A stretch of DNA of 64,000 nt from Asaia bogorensis_B (GTDB taxonomy: Bacteria; Pseudomonadota; Alphaproteobacteria; Acetobacterales; Acetobacteraceae): assembly GCF_900465315.1 (NCBI RefSeq), contig NZ_UBIX01000004.1; one strand, 5' to 3'. Shown here in pieces: positions 8,067-17,200 of this stretch (positions are counted from its first letter, which is position 1; each line of letters begins with the position of its first letter). The notes under the pieces are model-generated. The model did not search any database. It saw only the letters and a list, made by a program, of their open reading frames with translations, and was not told where the DNA came from. A program made the position numbers and the translations under genes.

Positions 8067-8371
8067 GACGCGGGAGTTTGCCCGTTCCGACGGCTTTGTT
8101 CGACCAGAACTTTCTGATCCATCAGCGAAGCAAGCAGGACCTGCACATCGGTCGCGATGGTTTCGCGGGGGGCATGATAGGTTGCAGCGAGGTTGTCGAT
8201 GATTGCGCTCAAGGGGCGGGCGCCATCGACGAGGCGCAGGATGGCAGCGGCAATGGGATCAGCAATAAAGGCCTTTTCAGGAGCCTGAACGAGCCAGACA
8301 TCGCGCACGCGGTCATGCTGCAGGCGATGACCGCGGGTAAATTTCAGAATGCTGTATTCCGAAACGCTCAC
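8063..8371 (-). CDS. pqqD: PQQ biosynthesis chaperone PqqD
   Basis: Small peptide chaperone that presents PqqA to PqqE. Read from a GTG at 8371 it has 102 residues and contains the core pattern of the family: RGHRLQHDRVRDVWLVQAPE, then ADPIAAAILRLVDGARPLSAI (winged-helix fold). The GTG start overlaps the pqqC stop (GTGA), and GGAGG lies about 10 nt upstream; a longer frame exists but would run through the end of pqqC. The stop overlaps pqqE. Family members are usually 90-105 residues, which supports this start. Confidence 0.93.
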   Translation of the reverse strand: MSVSEYSILKFTRGHRLQHDRVRDVWLVQAPEKAFIADPIAAAILRLVDGARPLSAIIDNLAATYHAPRETIATDVQVLLASLMDQKVLVEQSRRNGQTPAS

Positions 8372-9114
8372 GCGCTGAAAGCCTCCGGGGTATGGGCACC
8401 GGCAAAGGCGCCGGGGGCAGGATGGCCTTCCATATACACATGCTGCAGCGCATCGAGCATGGTCCAGAGCACGTTGCATTTGAAGATCAGCGCGTCGATG
8501 ACCTCTTTCTGCTGCTCGGCAGTGCGGGCGTGTTCCTTCACATAGGCCAGCGCGAAATCGGAATCACGCGGCGCCTGGGTGAGGCGTGGGGCGAAATAGG
8601 CCAGAGTCTCTTCCGAGATGAAATCGTAGTGGCGCAGCATGCCGGAGACGCGCTCACTGATGATGGTGGGCGAGAAAAGCTCGGTGAGCGATGACGCAAT
8701 AGCAGCCAGAACGGAGCGGTCGCGCACGTAATGCACATAGGCTTCCACGGCAAAGCCGGTCGCGGGCAGCATGCCTTGCAGGCTCTCGACATAGTCACGC
8801 GACAGACCAAGCCCGTCTGTCAGTTTCAGCCAGCGCGCAATGCCGCCTGTGCCGGGTTCGTTGCCATCATGGTCCTCAAGGCGGCGTCGCCATTCACGGC
8901 GTAGTTCGGCCGTGGGCAGGCGAGCGAGCAGGGTGGCGTCCTTCACCGGAATGGACGCCTGATAATAGTAGCGGTTGAGGGCCCAGGCCTGAACCTGTGT
9001 GCGGTTCAGCTTGCCGTCATGCAGGGCACGATGGAAGGCATGACGGTTGTGATAGCGTTCGGCACCGATTTCGCGCAGGCGCGCTTCGAGGGCATCGGGG
9101 GACAGAACCGTCAT
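8368..9114 (-). CDS. pqqC: Pyrroloquinoline-quinone synthase
   Basis: Cofactorless oxidase that carries out the final ring closure and eight-electron oxidation to PQQ. The 248-residue all-helical protein matches the family in length and in recognisable segments: YHNRHAFHRALHDGKL near the N-terminus, NRYYYQASIPVKDA, LEDHDGNEPGTGGIARWLKL, and the RHYDFISEETLAYFAPRLTQAPRD stretch (only its RxYxFI and LAYFxxRLxQAxRD features are meant). Active-site His and Tyr residues are in place. It overlaps pqqB by ATGA and pqqD by GTGA. Confidence 0.97.
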   Translation of the reverse strand: MTVLSPDALEARLREIGAERYHNRHAFHRALHDGKLNRTQVQAWALNRYYYQASIPVKDATLLARLPTAELRREWRRRLEDHDGNEPGTGGIARWLKLTDGLGLSRDYVESLQGMLPATGFAVEAYVHYVRDRSVLAAIASSLTELFSPTIISERVSGMLRHYDFISEETLAYFAPRLTQAPRDSDFALAYVKEHARTAEQQKEVIDALIFKCNVLWTMLDALQHVYMEGHPAPGAFAGAHTPEAFSA

Positions 9115-10022
9115 GATCTTTCTCCAAGGGTCAGGCGCAGGCCATCTTCACCGATGATCCAGCCTGCTTCTTCCGCCATCCGGCGTTCCGGCGAGTCCGG
9201 TACGAGGACGGGGTTCGAGTTGTTGATGTGAATGAAGACGCGATGGGAGGGCGCATCATGCAAGGTCTCGATGATGCCTTGCGGGCCGGACATCGAGATA
9301 TGCCCCATGCGCAGACCGGTTTTCGGGCTGAGCCCGGCAAGGATCATCTCATCATCACGCCAGAGCGTCCCTTCCATGAACAGCGCATCGGCCGCGCGAA
9401 TGCGTGTGCGTATGGAAGGGGTGAGATCGGCACAGGCTGGCAGGAAGACCATCGTGTGCTTTCCGTCGGTAATTTCGAGCCCGATCGTCTCGCCCTTCTG
9501 GCTTGGCAGATGCTCGGCATAGAGCGGTGCCTTGCCAGGCACATCAAAGGCGGTGAGCGTCAGACCTGAAGCTGTGCCGTCCTTGTTGGGCAGGATGAGG
9601 GGTGTTTCGTCATCGAGCGGCAGGCGTGGCACAATTTCACGGTTTACGGCCTCGAAAATCGGATTGGCATCCAGCTGGGCCAGCGTGGCGGACGTGCCAT
9701 AAAGCCGGAAGGGCTCGCGCTCGCGCAAAGTCAGCAGCCCGGTGATGGAATCGATTTCGCCATTGGTCAGGATAACGCCCTGTATCGGCGTGGAACGCAG
9801 CGCATCCTGCGCATGCAGTTCCGGCGTTGCCAAAATCTGGGCTCTGAGATCAGGCGAGGCATTAAGCAGAAACCAGTGCTTGCCATCGCCGCTGACGGCG
9901 AGGGAGGCCTGGCTGCGAGAGGGAATTCTACCCTCTCTTGCGGCGCGGCAAGCCGGGGCGTTCGAATTCCATTGCGGAAACCCACCACCGGCGCCGCTGC
10001 CAAGAACGATGATATCGAGCAT
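9111..10022 (-). CDS. pqqB: PQQ biosynthesis protein PqqB (metallo-beta-lactamase fold hydroxylase)
   Basis: Metallo-beta-lactamase-fold protein acting in PQQ synthesis, reported to hydroxylate the tyrosine of the PQQ precursor. The N-terminus IIVLGSGAGGGFPQWNSNAP is the family signature, followed by NASPDLRAQI, GVILTNGEIDSITGLLTLRE (in PqqB the first HxH metal motif is altered to NGEIDS) and FIHINNSNPVL near the C-terminus. Its 303 residues are typical. It starts 115 bp downstream of pqqA, with a strong hairpin in between, and is coupled to pqqC by ATGA. Confidence 0.96.
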   Translation of the reverse strand: MLDIIVLGSGAGGGFPQWNSNAPACRAAREGRIPSRSQASLAVSGDGKHWFLLNASPDLRAQILATPELHAQDALRSTPIQGVILTNGEIDSITGLLTLREREPFRLYGTSATLAQLDANPIFEAVNREIVPRLPLDDETPLILPNKDGTASGLTLTAFDVPGKAPLYAEHLPSQKGETIGLEITDGKHTMVFLPACADLTPSIRTRIRAADALFMEGTLWRDDEMILAGLSPKTGLRMGHISMSGPQGIIETLHDAPSHRVFIHINNSNPVLVPDSPERRMAEEAGWIIGEDGLRLTLGERS

Positions 10023-10083
10023 GGTCAGGGTCGGTCTGTTCGTGATCGGCTGGCAGAGGGCGGTTCAGCCCGGCCAGAAACGA

Positions 10084-10112
10084 CAACAGCCGCACATGGG
10101 GTGCGGCTGTTG
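10084..10112 (-). terminator. Hairpin between pqqA and pqqB (attenuator or processing signal)
   Basis: A perfect 12-bp stem, CAACAGCCGCAC (10084-10095) with GTGCGGCTGTTG (10101-10112), around a 5-nt loop. It lies 25 bp after the pqqA stop. On the transcribed strand only a short T-containing run follows (TCGTTTC), so partial termination or RNA end protection is likelier than full stop. A similar element is known in other pqq operons, where pqqA mRNA is in excess. Confidence 0.7.
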
Positions 10113-10136
10113 AAGGTAAACGGTCCTGCGAAGAAC

Positions 10137-10217
10137 TTACTTCTTCTGGCCGCAGACATAGGAGTTGATTTCGGCGCCGAGCGGAATTTCGGTAACCTTC
10201 GGGGTGTTCCAGGCCAT
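10137..10217 (-). CDS. pqqA: PQQ precursor peptide PqqA
   Basis: A 26-residue peptide beginning MAWNTPKVTEIPLG and ending CGQKK, the ribosomal precursor of PQQ. Glu16 and Tyr20, the residues joined by PqqE, are in the required E-x-x-x-Y spacing. The ATG at 10217 is preceded by GAAGGA at 8-9 nt. It heads the pqq operon and is separated from pqqB by the hairpin at 10084-10112. Confidence 0.97.
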   Translation of the reverse strand: MAWNTPKVTEIPLGAEINSYVCGQKK

Positions 10218-10265
10218 GACGATATCCTTCAATGAAACAATGTGCTGTATCAGCCTAAAGATAGA

Positions 10266-10327
10266 ACCCGAAAATGGGTTGCAAGCCAACGTGATTCAAC
10301 CCAATAAAATGTAACGCGCATCACGTT
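10266..10327. promoter_or_regulatory. Inverted repeats in the pqqA / AI-2E permease divergent region
   Basis: Between the divergent pqqA and the permease gene lie AACCC-GAAAAT-GGGTT (10265-10280) and a wide pair AACGTGAT (10288-10295) / ATCACGTT (10320-10327). Either may be an operator for the pqq promoter. No consensus could be matched. Confidence 0.3.
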
Positions 10328-10422
10328 GATGGCAACGTTTGCGGTCCGGGGTGGTTGATCGACGTTCATGACAGCGCCTTTTCCCGCGCAGCAACCCGTC
10401 TTTCAGGAAAGAAACGCCCGCC

Positions 10423-11745
10423 ATGTCAGGCCCGCCGCTGACTTCGGACATGCCCCAGCCTGAAACCGGGTCCAAGGGAGGCGTGCCACGCCTCGCCCAA
10501 ACCGGCGCAGGGGCAAAAATCATGCCCGATGCCCCGTCCGATACCGATAATTCCGAAGAGCGGAATGACGTGCATCAGGCCGGGATGATCCGCAAGGCCA
10601 TGATGCGTCACAGCCTCGGCCTGCGTGATGTCGGTATTCTCATCCTGTCGCTTCTGGCGGTGTTCTACACCCTCTATTTTGCCGCCGATATCGTGCTGCC
10701 GTTCGTTTTTGCGATGGTCGTCAATCTGCTGATGATCGGGCCGATGCGTTTTCTGCATGGGCGGCTGCGTATCCCGAAGCCTATCTCGGCGCTGTTGCTG
10801 ATCATCGCCATGTTCCTGCTGGTCGTCTGCATTGGCACCGCCATTTCGGTGCCGGCCGCAGCGTGGCTGACCAAGGTGCCGCAGAGCCTTCCTGCGCTTC
10901 AGCAGAAACTCGCCTTTCTTCAGGGGCCGATTGACTCGGTCCAGCGCGGCTATCTGCGGGTGATCGCCCTGATGTCCAGTGGTGGGCATCATCATGTGAC
11001 CGCTGCCTCGGCTGCGGCGTCATCGGCCTCGAATGGCGCTGAGACGCTGCGCGTCTGGGGGTCCTCCTTCCTGATCGGGACGCGGGCATTCATGGGTGAG
11101 TTCTTCACCATGCTGCTGATGCTGTTCTTCCTGATGACGGAAGGCGACAGCCTGCTGCGTCGTATCGTGGAGATCATGCCGACCTACTCCGACAAGAGAC
11201 GGCTGGTGCAGATCACGACGCAGATCGAGCGCAATGTCTCGCTCTATCTTGCCACCATTACCATCATGAACATTCTCGTGGGGTTGCTCAACCTGCTGCA
11301 ATGCTGGCTGACCGGTATGCCCAATCCGCTGCTCTGGGGTGTTCTGGCCTTCCTGCTGAATTATGTGCCGATCATCGGGCCGCTGACTGGCGTGGTCGTC
11401 TATTTCTGCGTGGCGCTGATCAGTTTCCCGTCTTTCCTGATGTCGCTCCTGCCGCCCGCCATCTATCTGTGCATCCATATTCTCGAAGGTGAGACGATCA
11501 CCCCGATGCTTCTGGCCAAGCGCTTCACGCTCAACCCGGTGCTGGTCATGGCTTCGCTTCTGTTCTGGGACTGGATGTGGGGGATTGGCGGAGCGTTCCT
11601 GTCCGTACCCATGCTCGCCGTGTTCAAGATCTTCTGCGACCATATCGAGGGGCTTTCACCCATCGGGCACGTGCTGGGCGGACCTGTAAGACCACGATCG
11701 CTTCGTACGCTTGGCCCTGAGGTCAAGCCCGAGGCAGCTTCCTGA
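10423..11745 (+). CDS. AI-2E family transporter (PerM/TqsA-like permease)
   Basis: Polytopic inner-membrane protein of 440 residues. After a polar N-terminal tail of about 60 residues come two helices (VGILILSLLAVFYTLYFAADIVLPFVFAMVV region), a third (ISALLLIIAMFLLVVCIGTAI), a soluble segment with a His/Ala-rich loop (SSGGHHHVTAAS), and then a C-terminal half with the family pattern NYVPIIGPLTGVVV, GETITPMLLAKRFTLNPVLV and FLSVPMLAVFKIFCDH. This is the AI-2E/PerM architecture; only a few members transport autoinducer-2, so the substrate is open. AGGAAAG lies about 12 nt before the ATG. It is divergent from pqqA. Confidence 0.88.
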   Translation: MSGPPLTSDMPQPETGSKGGVPRLAQTGAGAKIMPDAPSDTDNSEERNDVHQAGMIRKAMMRHSLGLRDVGILILSLLAVFYTLYFAADIVLPFVFAMVVNLLMIGPMRFLHGRLRIPKPISALLLIIAMFLLVVCIGTAISVPAAAWLTKVPQSLPALQQKLAFLQGPIDSVQRGYLRVIALMSSGGHHHVTAASAAASSASNGAETLRVWGSSFLIGTRAFMGEFFTMLLMLFFLMTEGDSLLRRIVEIMPTYSDKRRLVQITTQIERNVSLYLATITIMNILVGLLNLLQCWLTGMPNPLLWGVLAFLLNYVPIIGPLTGVVVYFCVALISFPSFLMSLLPPAIYLCIHILEGETITPMLLAKRFTLNPVLVMASLLFWDWMWGIGGAFLSVPMLAVFKIFCDHIEGLSPIGHVLGGPVRPRSLRTLGPEVKPEAAS

Positions 11746-11767
11746 CAGGGGGATGATGGTCTAGCGC

Positions 11768-11795
11768 TCTGCCCGGTGGGATCAGATCGGGCAGA
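11768..11795. terminator. Possible terminator hairpin after the AI-2E permease
   Basis: TCTGCCCG (11768-11775) pairs with CGGGCAGA (11788-11795) around a 12-nt loop, 23 bp after the stop codon. There is no U-tract, so termination strength is uncertain. Confidence 0.4.
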
Positions 11796-11952
11796 AATGA
11801 AATCGGCACAATCCTGATCACTGTTGTGACTGGCATACGAGCAATCCGGGGGGCTTACGAGGCTGGTTTCATGAACCAGATGCATAAAGCCATGTCTCGA
11901 ACGGGCACTAATGGGGGGCACATGGGCTTTGTATCATCTGATCGGAACCACC

Positions 11953-11987
11953 CCCTGCATTTGCAGGGTAGGTGCAGGGTTTCTGCA
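11953..11987. promoter_or_regulatory. Tandem inverted repeats upstream of SDR gene
   Basis: CCCTGCA-TT-TGCAGGG (11953-11968) is a perfect 7-bp inverted repeat, followed directly by TGCAG-GGTTT-CTGCA (11973-11987). Both share TGCAG half sites and end 14 bp before the start codon, overlapping or just upstream of the AGGGAGA ribosome site. This looks like a two-site operator for a transcription factor, or a 5' UTR hairpin pair. Confidence 0.45.
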
Positions 11988-12001
11988 ATCAGGGAGAGCG
12001 C

Positions 12002-12814
12002 ATGAAGGACGTTACCGTTGTTGTCGGGGCCGGGTCGATCGGTCAGGCAATTGCACGCCGTATAAGCAGTGGACGTCACGTCGTGGTCGCTGATCTGCAC
12101 CTGGAAAACGCAGAGAAGGCGGCTGGTATTCTCGAACTGGCAGGGTTCGAGACAAGTGTGGTCACTGTCGATGTCTCGGAAAGACGGTCTGTCCGGGCCC
12201 TTGTCGAGGCGGCCGGCAAGATCGGCCCGCTCATGTCGCTCGTTCAGGCAGCCGGTGTATCGCCATCACAGGCGCCAGTAGAGACCATTCTCAAGGTTGA
12301 CCTCTACGGAACAGCCATGCTGCTCGAAGAGTTCGGGCAGGCTGTCGCAAAAGGGGGATCGGGGATCGTGATCTCATCCCAGTCGGGCCATCGAATGCCG
12401 GCTCTCAGTGCCGAGCAGGACAGGCAGCTGGCCACGACGCCCGCTGATAGGCTCCTTGCCCTTCCCTTTGTGCAGGAGATTACGGACACGCTTCTTGCCT
12501 ATCAGATGTCCAAGCGCTGCAACTCATTGCGGGTCAGGGGAGAAGCGCCACGTTGGGGAACACGCGGCGCCCGCATCAATGCAATCAGTCCCGGGATCAT
12601 CATCACGCCGCTTGCCTATGACGAGCTGCATGGTGAGCGGGCAGCGTTTTATCGCCAGATGCTTGCCGATGCCCCGGCAGGCCGCGCAGGAACACCCGAT
12701 GAGGTGGCCGCACTCGCGGCCCTGATTACCGGTGCTGAAGGCGGCTATATAACGGGAAGTGACTTCCTCATCGACGGTGGTGCAACCGCCCAGTTTTTCT
12801 ACGGCACGACATAG
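12002..12814 (+). CDS. SDR-family NAD(P)-dependent oxidoreductase
   Basis: Short-chain dehydrogenase of 270 residues. The nucleotide-binding loop near the N-terminus reads VVGAGSIGQAIARR, a variant of the usual TGxxxGxG; the acidic ADLHLENA after beta-2 suggests NAD preference. The active site has YQMSK (YxxxK), and SSQSGH supplies the Ser. After the catalytic Lys comes INAISPGIIITPLA and, at the end, GGYITGSDFLIDGGATAQF, the classical SDR C-terminus. AGGGAGA lies 5 nt before the ATG at 12002; a start 30 bp upstream is less likely. It stands alone behind the repeats at 11953-11987. Substrate unknown. Confidence 0.88.
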   Translation: MKDVTVVVGAGSIGQAIARRISSGRHVVVADLHLENAEKAAGILELAGFETSVVTVDVSERRSVRALVEAAGKIGPLMSLVQAAGVSPSQAPVETILKVDLYGTAMLLEEFGQAVAKGGSGIVISSQSGHRMPALSAEQDRQLATTPADRLLALPFVQEITDTLLAYQMSKRCNSLRVRGEAPRWGTRGARINAISPGIIITPLAYDELHGERAAFYRQMLADAPAGRAGTPDEVAALAALITGAEGGYITGSDFLIDGGATAQFFYGTT

Positions 12815-12970
12815 CGCTGCCGGGCTGGCAATCGGATGGGTAGGGTGCCCCAAGGGGGTGCCTGATGCGCTGTCCGACGCCGCCAGCTTCCACTCGAATT
12901 CAATACGAAATTATCCTGGTTCGGCGTATGACATGAAATTATCATGCGCCTTGAACCGACCTGTCCTATT

Positions 12971-12983
12971 AGAACATCGTTCT
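12971..12983. promoter_or_regulatory. Inverted repeat upstream of RND pump genes
   Basis: AGAAC-ATC-GTTCT (12971-12983) is a perfect inverted repeat 115 bp before the fusion-protein gene. Upstream of it GAAATTATC occurs twice (about 12908-12916 and 12935-12943) in an AT-rich stretch. It is a candidate operator/promoter area; the 283-bp gap from 12815 holds no other recognisable element. Confidence 0.35.
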
Positions 12984-13097
12984 GAGGCTGGAGACCGCTT
13001 GGCGAAGCATGGTTGAACGGCTATCAACCGCAACAAACTATTTCAAAACATCCTGAGCCGAGGTTCTGATGCGCTCCCATGACGGCCTTGCCTGACC

Positions 13098-14243
13098 ATG
13101 CAGGCACCTTTCCTACGCCGCCTTGGTCTGGCAGCGCTCATCGCCATTGTCCTTCTCGGGATCGTTATCACGATCATCCATGAACATGGGGCATCGCATT
13201 CCGATCGGCCGAGAGCCCAGCTCGCCCGTGAGAACGGTATGGTTATCGTAACCGATGACTCCCCGCTCATGAAGCGTTTGCATGTCGAGCCTGTGACAAC
13301 GAGCAGGCTGGCCCACGGGTTGCGTGTGCCCGGCATGGTTCAGGCGCAGCCCACACGCAGCATCAATATCCTGACGCCGGTTACGGGCCATGTAACGGCA
13401 ACCAGCCTTCAGCCCGGTCAGATCGTGCACAAGGGTGATGTTCTGGCGGTTCTAGCCTCGGGCGATCTCGATCAGGCCTATGCCGATCTGCTCAAGGCGC
13501 GGGCGCAGGAGACCTATCAGGCGCAGGTGGTCAAACGCGCCCAGGAGGTTCTCTCCATCGGGGGCAATGCCCGCAAGGATCTGGACTCTGCCAGCAACGA
13601 TCTGGCTCAGGCCCGCGCCGAGCGCCAGCGTGCCGAGCGTCGTCTTGAATCCCTCAACAGCCGCACCGACCAGGATGGCGAGGGTCTGGTGAGACTGGTG
13701 GCACCGATAGACGGGCTGGTGGCCAGCACCACGCTGGCACCGGGTGTGAACATCACGGACGCCACAGCCGTTCAGGCGGTTCTGCTCGATATCTCCCAGG
13801 TGCAGATCGACGCTGAAATTCCCGAGGAGTCCGCGGGTATGGTGTCCGTTGGCCAGCCGATGAATGCTGCCATCAGCGCCCTGCCCGGCCGGCATTGCGT
13901 AGCGCCCGTCCAGTCGATCGATCCTGCCCTGCACAGCGATACGCGCCGGGTCATTGCACATATCCTGTGCGATAATCTTGATGGTGCCCTGCGCCCCAAC
14001 ATGTTTGCCGATGTCGAGATTGCGGTTCAGCAGCCGGATATGGTGATCATCCCCAAGACCGCCCTTCTGATGAATAACGACCGCCTTACGGTCTTCGTGC
14101 AGGATGGTGCCCCCATGCATTTCCGCCGTCGTGCCGTAACGGTCAGCTATGATGAGGGGGAGAGCGTTCGCGTTCTCTCGGGCTTGCAGGGTGGTGAGCA
14201 TATCGTCACGCGTGGCGCTATTCTTCTCAACGATAATGACTGA
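13098..14243 (+). CDS. RND efflux periplasmic adaptor subunit (CzcB/CusB-like)
   Basis: Membrane fusion protein of 381 residues for the RND pump encoded next. An N-terminal anchor (AALIAIVLLGIVITII) is followed by a His-containing linker, a barrel-sandwich half (ILTPVTGHVTATSLQPGQIVHKGDVL), a coiled coil at about residues 125-195 (DLAQARAERQRAERRLESLN), the second half (APIDGLVASTTLAPG) and a beta-barrel ending in KTALLMNNDRLTVFV. The order MFP-RND-OMF is that of czc/cus-type operons. No extended His/Met-rich metal-binding N-terminus is present, so the metal, if any, is unclear. No strong ribosome site is visible before the ATG. Confidence 0.88.
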   Translation: MQAPFLRRLGLAALIAIVLLGIVITIIHEHGASHSDRPRAQLARENGMVIVTDDSPLMKRLHVEPVTTSRLAHGLRVPGMVQAQPTRSINILTPVTGHVTATSLQPGQIVHKGDVLAVLASGDLDQAYADLLKARAQETYQAQVVKRAQEVLSIGGNARKDLDSASNDLAQARAERQRAERRLESLNSRTDQDGEGLVRLVAPIDGLVASTTLAPGVNITDATAVQAVLLDISQVQIDAEIPEESAGMVSVGQPMNAAISALPGRHCVAPVQSIDPALHSDTRRVIAHILCDNLDGALRPNMFADVEIAVQQPDMVIIPKTALLMNNDRLTVFVQDGAPMHFRRRAVTVSYDEGESVRVLSGLQGGEHIVTRGAILLNDND

Positions 14244-14277
14244 TTTGTCAGCGCCGCAGATGAGAGCTTCCTAATCC

Positions 14278-17200
14278 GTGATTGCGACCCTGATCTCCTG
14301 GTGCTTTGCGCGCCGCCACATCATTTTCATCTGCGCCGTCTTTCTGGCTCTTGCGGGCGGTTATGCCTGGCGTGTGTTGCCCGTCGAGGCCTATCCCGAT
14401 CTCGGGGCGGTCAATGTGCAGGTCACCACCCAGGTTTCCGGCCTGGCCGCCGAGGAAATGGAACAGCAGGTTACCGTGCCGCTCGAGCGTGCTCTGGCAG
14501 CCGTTCCGGGCGTGACCGAGAGCCGCTCGAGCAGCACGTTCGGCCTGTCGCTGATCACCCTGATCTTCCATGACGGCATCGATGTGTTCACGGCGCGCCA
14601 GCTGGTGCTGGAACTGCTCGGCACGGCGAGCATGCCCGATGGCGTGACCCCGCAGCTTGGCCCGATCACCGGCCCCGCTGGCGAGATTTTCCGCTACACG
14701 CTGGAATCGGATTCGATGGATCTGATGCAGCTTTCAGACGTGCAGCGCTGGATTGTCATCCCTACGCTTCAGCGTGTGCCGGGCATCGTCAACGTCAATA
14801 ATTTTGGCGGTCTGACGCGCGAGTATCAGCTCGTGCTCAAGCCGGACGCCCTGCTGCGTTTCGGGCTGAGCACCGATGACGTGGTCAACGCCATCAAGAA
14901 CAACAACGCCAATGCGGCGGGCGGGCGTATCACGCGCGGTGAGCAGTCCTATATCGTGCGTGGTGTGGGCATGATCCACACGCTGGACGACATGAAGCGC
15001 ATCGTCGTGGCACAGCATAACGGCACGCCGGTGCTGCTGAGCGATCTGGGGCAGGTGCAGTTCGGGCATCAGATCCGCGAAGGTATTCTGGGCAAGGACA
15101 ATAACCCCGATACCATCGAGGGCATCGTGACCATGCTGTCAGGTGCCAACCCCTCGCTCGTTCTGGACAACGTGCATCACGTGGTGGACGGGCTTCAGGA
15201 GCGCCTGAAGCCGCTCGATGTAAGGCTTGTTCCCTATATCGACCGCGATAATCTGGTGAAGGCCACCACCCATAAGGTTGGCGAGACCATGGTCGAGGGT
15301 ATCGGCCTCGTTCTGGTCATTCTGACTCTCTTCCTCGGCAGCCCCCGCAGTGCGGTCGTCACTGCCGTCACTATTCCGCTCGCGCTTTCTACCGTTTTCG
15401 TGCTCATGCATTTCTTTGGCATGGCGGCCAATCTGTTCTCGCTCGGCGCCATCGATTTCGGTGTGATCGTGGACGGGGCCATCGTGATTACCGAGGCGAT
15501 CCTGCGCCTGCGCGAGGAATCGCCCAAGGCCACCCTGACCAGCACCGAAGTCCTGAGCGTGGCGCGTATCGCGGGACGCTCGATCTTCTCTTCCACGCTG
15601 ATCATCATCGTGGCCTATTCGCCGCTCTTCGCGTTCGAGGGGAGCGAGGGCAAGCTGTTCCGGCCCATGGCCTATACGGTGAGCTTTGCGCTCATGGGGG
15701 CGCTGGCCTGTGCCCTCTGCCTGATCCCGACGCTGAGCTACCTGGCTTTGTACAAGCCAAGAAGCATCTGGCATAACCGCCCGCTGGAAGCCCTGCATCA
15801 TGCCTATGAGCGTGGGCTTAATCATATGCTGGCCCGTCCGCTCGTGACCTATATCGGGGGTGGTGCGGCGCTGCTTTCGGTGGTCATTCTGGGGGCCACG
15901 GTCGGGCGCGAGTTCCTGCCCGATCTGGACGAAGGCGCGCTCTGGCTTCAGGTGCAGTTGCCCACGGGCATTTCGCTGGATGAAGGCAGCCGTATCGCAA
16001 GCGAGGTTCGCTCTGCCGTCCGCGAATTCCCCGAGACTTCCTACGCCATCACCCAGCTTGGTCGTAACGATGACGGCACCGATCCGTGGACGTTCTCCCA
16101 CATCGAGATGCCGGTCGGTCTCAAGCCCTATGACCAGTGGGCCAGCGGCGAGACCAAGGCGCAGTTCATCGCCCGCCTGCGCGAGCGTCTCTATCAGATC
16201 CCTGGCATCAGCTTCGGGATCAGCCAGCCGATTCAGGATGGCATGAACGATCTGGTGGGCGGCGCCCATTCGCCGCTCGTGTTGCGTGTCTATGGCAATG
16301 ATTTCCATGAACTTCGCCGCATTGGCCGTCAGATCGTGAACATTTTGCATGAGGTGCCTGGCACGACCGATGCCTCGATCTTTCAGGAGCCGCAGATTCC
16401 GCAGCTGATGGTGACACCGCGGCGCGAGCAGGCGGCACGCTATGGCATCAACGTGTCCGACATCAGCACCGTTGTGCAGAACGCGATTGGCGATGGCGCC
16501 ATCACACAGGTCTATGTGGAAGACCGCGTGTATAACGCGACGCTGCATGTCGGCTCGCATGATCTGACCGATCTGGCGTCCATACGCGCGCTTCCCCTGC
16601 GCTCGACCGAAGGCGCCCCGGTCACACTGGCGGAGGTGGCCGATGTCGGGCTGCATATGGGTGAGAGCAATATCGCCCACGAGATGGGGGAGCGTCAGAT
16701 CACCATTCGCGTCGATAATGGTGTGCGCCCGCTCTCGCAATATCTGGAGGACGCGCAAAAGCGCATCGCCTCACAGGTGCATTTCGACCCCCGCAAATAT
16801 CGCCTGCAATGGGCTGGCAGCTTCGAGCAGGAGCAGCGTGCGCAGGCCCGTCTGGGCGTGGCGTTGCTCGTGATGTTCTCGATCATGCTGCTGCTGCTTT
16901 TCATGGAGTTCGGGACGTTCCGTCATGCTGTGCTGGTGCTCAGTGTTGTGCCGCTGGCCACGCTGGGCGGGCTCATCGCGCTTCATCTGCGCGGCGAGAC
17001 ACTCAATATCGCGACGGCTGTGGGCTTCATCGCGCTGTTTGGCGTGGCGGTGCAGAACGGCATCATCATGATTGCGGCCATCAACCGCCATCATCGCGCA
17101 GGGCTGAGCATCCATGATTCCGTGCTGGCCGGTGCAGCCGAGCGTTTCCGCCCCGTGCTGATGACGGCTACGGTTGCCAGCGCAGGCATGCTGCCCGCAG

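Noticed and set aside
15139..16758. 539-residue minus-strand reading frame inside the RND gene
   Set aside because: It is antisense to the CzcA-type gene in a GC-rich genome and its His/Arg/Gln-rich composition is that of a shadow frame.
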